DNA of 6,671 nt, from assembly GCA_048883105.1 (NCBI GenBank), contig JBHLQY010000084.1:1-6671 (forward strand). Reading direction: 5' to 3'. Both the position numbers and the translations under genes were made by a program. A model generated the notes under the pieces. It was not told the origin of the DNA. It saw only the letters and a program-made list of their open reading frames with translations, and searched no databases. Positions 1 to 5,352 of the stretch are shown one piece after another. The first letter of the stretch is position 1. The number at the start of each line of letters is the position of its first letter. The DNA is from LW40-45 sp048883105 (lineage in GTDB: Archaea; Asgardarchaeota; Lokiarchaeia; Sigyniarchaeales; SOKP01).

Positions 1-2
1 GG

Positions 3-173
3 GTAATGGTGAAGACTGGAAAGAAAATAACTGTAAAAGAAGAACCAAAAGAAAAACTTGAAGAAGAAATGGAGGAAAAAGAGGAGGAAAAAATATTTTG
101 CTCATTTTGCGGTGAAGAATTAAGCGAAAAAGTAGCAACTTGTCCTTACTGTAAAGCTATCATTAAATTCTAA
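3..173 (+). CDS. C-terminal end (or whole) of a small zinc-ribbon protein
   Basis: The frame is open from the left edge and stops with TAA at 171-173. An in-frame ATG at 6 would give a 55-residue protein, but the codon before it is also open and no ribosome site can be seen, so the gene may start outside the window. The visible part has a basic start, a Glu/Lys-rich stretch that is probably disordered or coiled, then CSFC, about 12 residues, and CPYC near the C-terminus. Two CxxC knuckles at this spacing are typical of a zinc-ribbon fold binding one zinc ion. In archaea such ribbons occur at the ends of many unrelated proteins and as stand-alone adaptors, so no specific role can be assigned. 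A gap of about 120 bases separates it from the next gene. The reading frame is well supported; the start and function are not. Confidence 0.65.
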   Translation, partial: VMVKTGKKITVKEEPKEKLEEEMEEKEEEKIFCSFCGEELSEKVATCPYCKAIIKF

Positions 174-295
174 AATTAGAAGGTCTCTGAGATAAAAATG
201 CGATATGAATAAAAAATAAAAAAAATTCAAATAAAGAGAAAAATAAAATTTTTACTATAAACTAATTATTTATTTAAAAAAATAGATGGATTGAA
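174..295. other. AT-rich intergenic spacer
   Basis: No open frame of note is visible. It contains A-rich runs and TATA-like stretches around 249-262 and 266-278, either of which could be the promoter of the membrane-protein gene that starts at 296. No clear terminator hairpin is seen after the stop at 173. Confidence 0.4.
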
Positions 296-1069
296 ATGCC
301 AAGAAAGCCAAGAAAAGCCCCTGAGAGAGTAGAAGAAGCTCTTGATATATATTCAACTTGGGATATAAGAGTGGCACGCCTTTTTTACTATTCCTTTGTA
401 TTAGCAGCAATTATTATCATGCTAGGAACATGGATTTCACTTATTGCTGGAATCCCTATCAAGATATGGGATTGGTATTTGAGACTTGATGTAGGATTTC
501 AAGTTGCAATTATTGGTGCTATAATAACAGCACATTTATTAGTATTAGTTTTATTCTATGCCATGTTTAGAGGCGGAATTTATAGAATGTGTAGAATTTT
601 ATACAAAAATCGCTTAGTCGCTAAGAAATATGAAGATAATACAGTGTTAAGATGGCTAGTCGGCGTCATGCTATTAGGTATATATTTTACTCTATTTGCT
701 GTTATAATAGGTGTATTAACAGTAGATTTCTGGACATGGCTAGATACTATTTGGAAATGGATGGTTGAGAATTTTAATGTAGGACATTGGATTCTATGGC
801 TTGGTCTTATAGTTCTTTCAGTAGTCTTATTCTTCTTCTTTATGTTTGTCATCTGGAATCATATTGTATTTTTAGTTTTAAGACTTATAACTAGAACTAA
901 AGAAGAAGAAGAAATTGAGATTGAAATAAAAAAAGAGCAAATTCGAAAATTGAGCGAAGAAGACCGTAGAAAAGCATATAGGAAAGAAACAGGAAAAATA
1001 GCAACATATCGAGGAAGAGAAACTAGAGGATATAAAAGCTGGAAAAAGAAAATGGGCGTAAGCGAATAA
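296..1069 (+). CDS. Four-helix integral membrane protein, unknown function
   Basis: This is a 257-residue protein of no family I recognise. The N-terminus is short and basic (MPRKPRK). Four hydrophobic segments follow, at roughly residues 29-52, 67-91, 119-144 and 164-197. The loop between the second and third is rich in Arg and Lys (about 92-112), as expected for a cytoplasmic loop. An even helix count with both ends charged puts both termini in the cytoplasm. The loop between helices three and four is rich in Trp (about 146-156), typical of a membrane-interface helix. From about residue 200 a tail of some 55 residues, first Glu-rich and then Arg/Lys-rich, could bind nucleic acid, lipid headgroups or a partner. 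No catalytic or transport motif is visible. The gene is monocistronic and converges on the gene at 1145-2005. The ATG at 296 is the first in frame and is preceded only by a weak purine-rich stretch. Confidence 0.8.
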   Translation: MPRKPRKAPERVEEALDIYSTWDIRVARLFYYSFVLAAIIIMLGTWISLIAGIPIKIWDWYLRLDVGFQVAIIGAIITAHLLVLVLFYAMFRGGIYRMCRILYKNRLVAKKYEDNTVLRWLVGVMLLGIYFTLFAVIIGVLTVDFWTWLDTIWKWMVENFNVGHWILWLGLIVLSVVLFFFFMFVIWNHIVFLVLRLITRTKEEEEIEIEIKKEQIRKLSEEDRRKAYRKETGKIATYRGRETRGYKSWKKKMGVSE

Positions 1070-1096
1070 ATGAACGATAATTTCAAAAAATAGAAT

Positions 1097-1134
1097 AAAA
1101 AAAATTAAATAAATTTATTAAAAACTCTTTTTTT
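1097..1134. terminator. Paired T-run terminators between convergent genes
   Basis: The 75-base gap between the two convergent stop codons holds eight As at 1097-1104, which read as Ts on the minus strand, and seven Ts at 1128-1134 on the plus strand. Each run lies downstream of the gene ending on that strand. Archaeal RNA polymerase stops at T-rich tracts without needing a strong hairpin, so these are the likely ends of both transcripts. The assignment is inferred from position and composition. Confidence 0.5.
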
Positions 1135-1144
1135 AAATTTTCTT

Positions 1145-2005
1145 TTATCTCCTTATCATTCGAGGATTTTTAAAGAGATCTAATTCGAATTTTGGAGGTT
1201 TAAATTCAGTAGTTCCTGTATTTCTCATTATTTTATAAAATTTTTTAAGTTCCTTATAGATCTCTTTCATAAAAAAGCAGATACATCCAAAAAGGACTAG
1301 TATCATTATAAAAGTTTTGTCTTTTGCTTTATCTTCATCGTATATCTCTATCTCTACGTCTTTAGTGACTCTTTGATGGTCAACTCTTCCAATTACCGTG
1401 TCTCCTAAGTGAATATTGTAATCGTTTCCAAAACCAATTGTGCCTTTCGCAATAACTAATTGGAGCTGATCTTCTTTTTCTTCTGGAATTAGAGGGAAAC
1501 TCCAACGGGTTCTTAATAGTCTATGACCTCTCACAATTCTAGCCATCATTGGAGTACCAGGCAAATGAGTAAAAAATACAGGCGCAGGATATTTCACTTC
1601 AACACTTTGAACCAATGAGTGTGTATAGCTTAATTCAATACCTCCTTTAAAATTTCCACCTTTCTGAGCCCCCATCTTTTCTTCCATTATTGTAAATAGG
1701 CGTAATACAAGTCTTTTTTTATCTTCGTGGAAGTCTTCCTTGTTGTAAGCAATGATATATTTTTTTTCACCATCAATCTCAATAAGTCCTTCAATATCGA
1801 AGGTCTTGGAAAACCAACGCGTTTTAGCTTGATATTTCATTTGTTGATAAACTCCTAATTCTTCAGCGTGTAATCTTGTACGCCATAAATTACATTTAAT
1901 TTTTTTATAAACAATATTTTTTGGTTTTTCTGGCTCAATAACTTCCTCTGCTACAACCTCCTCCTCTTTGGGCGCTTTTTTCTTTGCTGGTTTCTTTTTA
2001 GCCAT
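1145..2005 (-). CDS. Uncharacterised protein with charged N-terminus and one C-terminal hydrophobic helix
   Basis: This 286-residue protein is not one I recognise. Residues 1-30 are a Lys/Ala/Pro then Glu-rich tail, likely disordered. Residues 31-225 look like a mainly beta domain, with alternating hydrophobic strands and several Gly/Asp turns, ending in strands around 'GDTVIGRVDHQ' and 'VEIEIYDED'. A hydrophobic helix follows at about 231-246, then a basic amphipathic stretch to about 260 and a short tail. The helix could be a single membrane anchor. Alternatively, a beta barrel followed by one hydrophobic C-terminal helix is the architecture of the tubby/LURP-one/scramblase-like fold, in which that helix is buried; this is only a pattern resemblance. 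No signal peptide is present. The start ATG at 2005 is preceded on its strand by AAGTGATG, a plausible archaeal ribosome site. The gene diverges from lpd across about 246 bases and converges on the membrane-protein gene. Confidence 0.8.
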   Translation of the reverse strand: MAKKKPAKKKAPKEEEVVAEEVIEPEKPKNIVYKKIKCNLWRTRLHAEELGVYQQMKYQAKTRWFSKTFDIEGLIEIDGEKKYIIAYNKEDFHEDKKRLVLRLFTIMEEKMGAQKGGNFKGGIELSYTHSLVQSVEVKYPAPVFFTHLPGTPMMARIVRGHRLLRTRWSFPLIPEEKEDQLQLVIAKGTIGFGNDYNIHLGDTVIGRVDHQRVTKDVEIEIYDEDKAKDKTFIMILVLFGCICFFMKEIYKELKKFYKIMRNTGTTEFKPPKFELDLFKNPRMIRR

Positions 2006-2251
2006 ATGTCATCACTTTTTTTTGAATTATAAATTTTAAAATTGTGATTTATTTTATAATTTTTATTTAACTTTATATTTAAAACACTTATTTTAAAATT
2101 AGAAAAGCTTCATTTTTAACTTAATTGCTTTTAAAATAAAATATCTATAACGTATTTATGTTAAACCTTTCCCTAAATTAATTGAAGTTATTAAAAATTA
2201 AAATAAGAATAAAAATTACATTATGTATCATTTGAAAGAGTATGATATAAA
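2006..2251. promoter_or_regulatory. Divergent AT-rich promoter region between the 286-residue gene and lpd
   Basis: The 246 bases are almost entirely A and T and hold no credible gene. Both flanking genes are transcribed outward, so both promoters must lie here. Several TATA-like stretches are present (about 2019-2034 and 2071-2081 for the minus strand, about 2189-2215 for lpd), but the composition is too biased to choose between them. A 21-base segment at 2189-2209 recurs exactly at 4775-4795, upstream of another gene. Confidence 0.55.
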
Positions 2252-3733
2252 ATGACTGAAAATCTATATGATTTAGCCGTTATTGGAGCGGGACCTGGCG
2301 GTTATCACGCCGCAATAAGAGCTGCTCAATATGGAGCAAAAGTAGCATTAATTGAGAGAGATAAATTAGGAGGGACCTGTCTCAACAGAGGTTGTATCCC
2401 AACTAAAGCTCTATATGCATCTGCTCATCTTATAGGACAAATTGAAGAAGCTGATGATTTTGGTGTTGAAATTTCAGATTATAAACTAAGTTTCGCAAAA
2501 GCGGTAGAAAGAAAAAATAAAATCGTTACCGAATTAGTTGAAGGAATAGGAATGCTCGAAAAAGCATGGAAAAATGATGTATACAAGGGACATGGGAAAA
2601 TTATTGGGGGAAATGCTGAAGCCGGATTTGAAATTTTAATCGAAGGTGAAACTACTCAAGACATAGTCGCTAAAAGAATAATTATCGCTACAGGTTCCTC
2701 ACCCGCTTTAATTCCCGCATTTAATATTGATCATGAAAGAATTTTAACTAGTGATGATATTTTAAATCCAGATTTTAAAACTATTCCCGAAAGATTATTA
2801 ATAATAGGAGCAGGTGTAATCGGATGTGAATTTGCAAATATTTTTGCTACATTTGGAAGTAAAGTTATCATGTTGGAATTTCTTCCTTCCCCAATTGCTA
2901 CAGAAGAACCCATGATTGTAAAAGAATTACAGAAAAAATTTGAAACAAAGGGTATAAAAATTCATACATCAATGAATGTAATAACTGTTGAAAATACAGG
3001 TTCAGGGGTCAAAGCAATAACTTGTTCTGCCGATGTCCCACGAGATCAAGTTGAGAGTGCAGAAAAGTTTACATTTGAAGCGGATTTATGCCTTGTTTCA
3101 ATCGGCAGAGCAAAAGAATCTCAAAATCTTGGTCTTGAAAAGCGCGGGATTGAAACAGAAAGAGGGGCTATTAAAGTTAATCCTAAAACTTTAAAAACCA
3201 ACGTTGAAGGTATATATGCAATTGGAGATGTTACTGGTGGAATCATGCTAGCTCATGTAGCAAGCTACGAAGGCGATGTAGCTGTAGCGAATGCACTTGC
3301 TAGCATAGGGGGATTCCCTGTATCAGAAATGAAAGCAGACTATAGCATTGTCCCGGCAACAATATTTACATCACCCAATATTGGCTCTGTAGGATTAAGA
3401 AGAAAAATGGCAAAGGATCATGGGATAAATGTATTAATGGGGCAATTCCCTTATCAATCACTCGGAAAAGCTAAATGTATGGGAGAAGAAGTAGGATTTT
3501 TAATGGTGCTTGCTGATAAAAATACCCACAGAATCGTTGGTGCTTCCTGCATTGGAGCTGAAGCCCCCGAATTAATTTCAGAAATAGCTCTTGCGATGCA
3601 ACACGGTTTAACTGTCCATGATGTTGGCGAAACAATTCATTCACATCCAACTATAAGTGAGATGGTATTAGAAGCCTGTGAGGCTGTTGTGGGTAAAGCT
3701 ATACATAAAAAGGGAAGGCCAATTCATCATTAA
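2252..3733 (+). CDS. lpdA: Dihydrolipoamide dehydrogenase (E3), FAD/NAD disulfide oxidoreductase
   Basis: This enzyme oxidises protein-bound dihydrolipoamide to lipoamide and passes electrons through a redox disulfide and FAD to NAD+. It serves the 2-oxoacid dehydrogenase and glycine cleavage complexes in the cytoplasm. The 493-residue length is normal or slightly long. In order: FAD-binding GAGPGG at 12-17 with the acidic strand end 'LIERD'; active-site disulfide Cys43-LNRG-Cys48 in GGTCLNRGCIPTK; ATGSS at 146-150; NAD-binding GAGVIG at 186-191 ending in Glu209, which favours NAD over NADP; the second FAD motif IGDVTGG at 324-330; and the C-terminal dimer domain with the catalytic pair His465 and Glu470 in HSHPTISE. 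No key residue is missing. No lipoate, E1, E2 or glycine-cleavage gene is in the window, so its partner is unknown. The start ATG follows a purine-rich stretch with no strong ribosome site. Confidence 0.95.
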   Translation: MTENLYDLAVIGAGPGGYHAAIRAAQYGAKVALIERDKLGGTCLNRGCIPTKALYASAHLIGQIEEADDFGVEISDYKLSFAKAVERKNKIVTELVEGIGMLEKAWKNDVYKGHGKIIGGNAEAGFEILIEGETTQDIVAKRIIIATGSSPALIPAFNIDHERILTSDDILNPDFKTIPERLLIIGAGVIGCEFANIFATFGSKVIMLEFLPSPIATEEPMIVKELQKKFETKGIKIHTSMNVITVENTGSGVKAITCSADVPRDQVESAEKFTFEADLCLVSIGRAKESQNLGLEKRGIETERGAIKVNPKTLKTNVEGIYAIGDVTGGIMLAHVASYEGDVAVANALASIGGFPVSEMKADYSIVPATIFTSPNIGSVGLRRKMAKDHGINVLMGQFPYQSLGKAKCMGEEVGFLMVLADKNTHRIVGASCIGAEAPELISEIALAMQHGLTVHDVGETIHSHPTISEMVLEACEAVVGKAIHKKGRPIHH

Positions 3734-3755
3734 GTTATATTCTAATGTTGAATCT

Positions 3756-3783
3756 CTTTTTTTTAATTATGATAAAAAAAAAG
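3756..3783. terminator. Palindromic bidirectional terminator between lpd and the small minus-strand gene
   Basis: A C followed by eight Ts (3756-3764) faces nine As and a G (3774-3783) across a nine-base AT spacer, forming a near-perfect inverted repeat. Read on either strand it puts a T tract just after a gene end: 23 bases past the lpd stop on the plus strand and about 22 bases past the stop of the minus-strand gene. This suits termination of both convergent transcripts. The arrangement is seen directly; the function is inferred. Confidence 0.6.
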
Positions 3784-3804
3784 TATTCATAAAATCAGGA
3801 GAAT

Positions 3805-4086
3805 CTATAATTGTTCAGCTATTGCCTCATTTAAGATTATATTCAAGTCAACCTCAGAATTTCTGAGTTTCCTCGTAAATTGTCGTAAGCCGTAATCGTT
3901 AACTAAAAGCTCCAGCAAATTACGATATAAGCCTGAAAGATTATCACTTGCTGCTTCAAAATAAATATCATCTTCGACAAGATTAATATTGATGATTTCG
4001 TATAAGCCCTTTATGGAATCTTTTATATTTTCAAAATTTTTGAGGGCCTTCTTTGTTGCATCTTTGGTATAATTTGATTCGATCAT
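3805..4086 (-). CDS. Small hypothetical protein, predicted all-helical
   Basis: This is a 93-residue protein of no recognised family. It is rich in Leu, Ile, Asn, Glu and Lys, with heptad-like hydrophobic spacing at about residues 12-35, 48-65 and 77-92, suggesting a small helical bundle. There are no cysteines, no membrane segment and no signal peptide. It is a real gene rather than a shadow: its start is preceded on the minus strand by GAGGT (4098-4102), 11 bases before ATG, and further upstream by a TATA-like CTTTATATA at 4125-4133. The competing plus-strand frame here only extends an alternative frame of lpd. The gene converges on lpd, sharing the terminator palindrome, and diverges from the cysteine-rich protein genes across a 400-base control region. 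A role as a small regulator of that divergent cluster is possible but rests on position alone. Confidence 0.65.
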   Translation of the reverse strand: MIESNYTKDATKKALKNFENIKDSIKGLYEIININLVEDDIYFEAASDNLSGLYRNLLELLVNDYGLRQFTRKLRNSEVDLNIILNEAIAEQL

Positions 4087-4097
4087 TTTTTTTACTT

Positions 4098-4102
4098 ACC
4101 TC
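4098..4102 (-). promoter_or_regulatory. Ribosome binding site of the 93-residue gene
   Basis: GAGGT on the minus strand, 11 bases before the ATG at 4086, matches the 3' end of archaeal 16S rRNA. It is one of the few clear Shine-Dalgarno sites in this window and supports this short gene and its start. Confidence 0.6.
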
Positions 4103-4124
4103 GAGATCATTATGTGAATAATTC

Positions 4125-4133
4125 TATATAAAG
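4125..4133 (-). promoter_or_regulatory. TATA box candidate for the 93-residue gene
   Basis: On the minus strand the sequence reads CTTTATATA, preceded by GTAAA, which resembles an archaeal BRE plus TATA. The expected start of transcription about 25 bases downstream falls near 4102, just ahead of the GAGGT ribosome site, giving a very short leader. Confidence 0.5.
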
Positions 4134-4420
4134 TTTACGATCTCCGTCATGATATGTCTGTAAGCGATCGGTCAGGATTATCGAAAATGATAAAAAGTAT
4201 AACTCTCCAGAATAAGTGATCGAGAGTGATCAAGTATGATTTTATGAAATGACAAAATTATCTATAGGCGACATCAAGTTTTCATTATCAAACATGATCA
4301 AGATCCCATCATTAAATTTTTATTATTAGATATAATCAATTTATCTGAAAATAGAAATAAGTATTTTCGATCATTAACATATACTTTTTCATTAAAAAAG
4401 TTCGTTCTCGATCGTAACAT

Positions 4421-4430
4421 TTAAATATAT
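4421..4430 (+). promoter_or_regulatory. TATA box candidate for the cysteine-protein cluster
   Basis: TTAAATATAT lies 58-67 bases before the ATG at 4488 and just downstream of the last GATC site (4410), with CGTAACAT in the position of a BRE. It predicts a start of transcription near 4450 and a leader of roughly 35-40 bases. Confidence 0.45.
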
Positions 4431-4487
4431 GTGTAATAATTAATAAGTTAGGAACAAAAAAAAAATTTAAAAAAAGTGAAAAAAATA

Positions 4488-4748
4488 ATGGTTGATAATT
4501 GTAATTGCCAAAATGCTGACAGATGTTCTATTATAGGGTATCTTCGTGCGGGATTTGATTGCCCATATTTTAAACCTATGGATGCTGAAAGCACTTTTGA
4601 AATTACATTTTCAAGTTTAATCACAGAAATCGAAAAAATGGTTCCATTGAAAACTTCAATTAAAGGCGGGATTCTAAAGGTTGTCATTAAGAAAGAAGGC
4701 AAGAAGATTCCACTTGAGATTGACCTAAAACAAGAATTAGGGGCATAA
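4488..4748 (+). CDS. Small cysteine-rich protein, first of two tandem paralogues
   Basis: This is an 86-residue protein of no family I recognise. The N-terminus carries four cysteines at 5, 7, 13 and 25 (CxCx5Cx11C) around the words NCNC, DRCSIIGY and GFDC. A four-cysteine set like this could bind zinc or an Fe-S cluster, or form disulfides. The middle (about 26-55) is variable. Residues 56-85 form a Lys-rich, probably beta-strand module (TSIKGGILKVV, then PLEIDLKQELG). The start at ATG 4488 is chosen over an in-frame GTG at 4476 because it aligns exactly with the paralogue's start, and because the GTGA at 4476-4479 then serves as the ribosome site, eight bases upstream. It shares 14 of the first 25 and 24 of the last 30 aligned residues with the neighbour. 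No membrane segment is present. Position suggests a role near the Hdr-type enzyme downstream. Confidence 0.75.
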   Translation: MVDNCNCQNADRCSIIGYLRAGFDCPYFKPMDAESTFEITFSSLITEIEKMVPLKTSIKGGILKVVIKKEGKKIPLEIDLKQELGA

Positions 4749-4821
4749 AACCTAATAAAAAAAAATTTTTGAAATATTAAAAATTAAAATAAGAAAGTCT
4801 AAAAATAGGGGAAGTACAAGT

Positions 4822-5088
4822 ATGTGTAATAATTGTAATTGCGAGGCATATGATAAATGCTCTATAGTAGGATATATGCCAATAGGGTTTTGTTGTACCA
4901 AATGTGACCTTTACGATGAACAACGGACATGTTTAAATTCTAGAATTAAAAGCTCTGTAGAAGAAGGCAAAAAGATAGAACCTATTGAAACTTCAATTAA
5001 AGATGGCATTTTAAAAGTGGTAATTAAAAAGGAAGGCAAGAAAGTTCCACTTGTAATAGATTTACAAAAGCAATTAGGATCTGAATAA
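4822..5088 (+). CDS. Small cysteine-rich protein, second of two tandem paralogues
   Basis: This is an 88-residue paralogue of the gene 73 bases upstream. It keeps the four shared cysteines at 5, 7, 13 and 25 and the same C-terminal module (57-86), but adds cysteines at 2, 24, 28 and 37, eight in all. The second set includes a CCxxC (24-28). It could therefore hold an additional metal site, a different cofactor or extra disulfides. The middle segment does not align with the paralogue. The start ATG follows GGGG at 4808-4811, ten bases upstream. The short spacing suggests it is cotranscribed with its twin, although the spacer also holds an AT-rich stretch that could be a promoter. It has the same orientation as hdrC, 264 bases upstream of it. 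The frame is firm because the conservation with its twin is at protein level across both ends; the function is unknown. Confidence 0.8.
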   Translation: MCNNCNCEAYDKCSIVGYMPIGFCCTKCDLYDEQRTCLNSRIKSSVEEGKKIEPIETSIKDGILKVVIKKEGKKVPLVIDLQKQLGSE

Positions 5089-5352
5089 TTCATAATCCTG
5101 AAACCGTTAAAAATAACAAGATAAATCGTAAAAACTTAAGCCAATTTTTCTAAGATGTTTGAATTCGTTAAAAAATCATCAGTAATTTTATCTATTTTTT
5201 AACATAATGAAATCTTCTTTATTAATTATCAAAACTTTTTTGATTAATTATAATAATTTACTCTATTTCTTTTTTAAAAATTTCCAAAAAAATTTTTAAG
5301 AATTATATAATTTACACATACAAACTATTAGAAAAATAAAAAAGAATTTAAC
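5089..5352. promoter_or_regulatory. AT-rich spacer before hdrC with hairpin and promoter
   Basis: No gene is visible in these 264 bases. At 5223-5250 an imperfect AT hairpin (inner arms TCAAAA and TTTTGA around a three-base loop, outer arms of six pairs with one bulge) is followed by a T run at 5270-5275. Together they could end the small-protein transcript. The hdrC promoter lies downstream of that. Confidence 0.45.
5303..5310 (+). promoter_or_regulatory. TATA box candidate for hdrCB
   Basis: TTATATAA stands 43-50 bases before the hdrC ATG, preceded by a TTTTTAAG stretch in the BRE position. It predicts transcription starting near 5330 with a leader of about 20 bases. If real, hdrCB can be expressed separately from the cysteine-protein genes upstream. 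Confidence 0.45.

Larger units (their letters stand above)
4081..4413. repeat. Cluster of ten GATC sites
   Basis: GATC occurs at 4081, 4105, 4139, 4166, 4218, 4228, 4296, 4302, 4369 and 4410, the first within the start of the minus-strand gene. Flanks vary, but TGATC or CGATC is common (TGATCA/TGATCG and CGATCA/CGATCG types). The sites at 4218 and 4228 are ten bases apart, and a GAT follows at 4238, so three similar words repeat once per helical turn. For an AT-rich sequence about one GATC would be expected by chance in this length. The word is a palindrome, so each site reads the same on both strands. Candidate roles are operator sites for a dimeric regulator or a methylation-sensitive region. 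Confidence 0.5.
4087..4487. promoter_or_regulatory. 401-base divergent control region with no gene
   Basis: The region lies between a minus-strand gene and the plus-strand cysteine-protein cluster and has no credible reading frame on either strand. It contains a promoter at each end (near 4125-4133 on the minus strand and 4421-4430 on the plus strand) and, between them, an unusual density of GATC tetramers. It is less extremely AT-rich than the other spacers here and contains many CG and TGA-type words, so it looks like constrained sequence rather than drifted filler. An unannotated small RNA cannot be excluded, but no tRNA, C/D box or hairpin pattern was convincing. Confidence 0.55.

Noticed and set aside
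580..852. Minus-strand frame of 90 residues
   Set aside because: It lies wholly inside the well-supported membrane-protein gene on the other strand, and its composition looks like the reverse reading of hydrophobic codons.
859..1086. Minus-strand frame of 75 residues
   Set aside because: It mirrors the charged tail of the membrane-protein gene, with Ser/Ile runs from reversed Glu/Lys codons; no ribosome site.
2731..2913. Minus-strand frame inside lpd
   Set aside because: It is antisense to the NAD-binding motif of lpd, which explains the open frame.
3678..3866. Plus-strand frame of 62 residues across the lpd end
   Set aside because: It begins in an alternative frame of lpd, runs through the terminator palindrome and overlaps the minus-strand gene, which has its own promoter and ribosome site.
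4081..4413. GATC cluster as a replication origin
   Set aside because: No Orc1/Cdc6 gene is nearby and no long origin-recognition repeat or G-rich element is visible; a control region fits better.
4087..4487. CRISPR array, tRNA or C/D-box RNA in the long spacer
   Set aside because: There are no regular direct repeats with spacers, no tRNA arm sequences, and the scattered TGAT and CTGA words do not fall into the C/D box order and spacing.
4448..4702. Minus-strand frame of 84 residues
   Set aside because: It is antisense to the first cysteine protein, whose coding frame is confirmed by its paralogue. The frame at 4911-5093 on the minus strand is rejected for the same reason, and the two antisense frames resemble each other only because the sense genes do.
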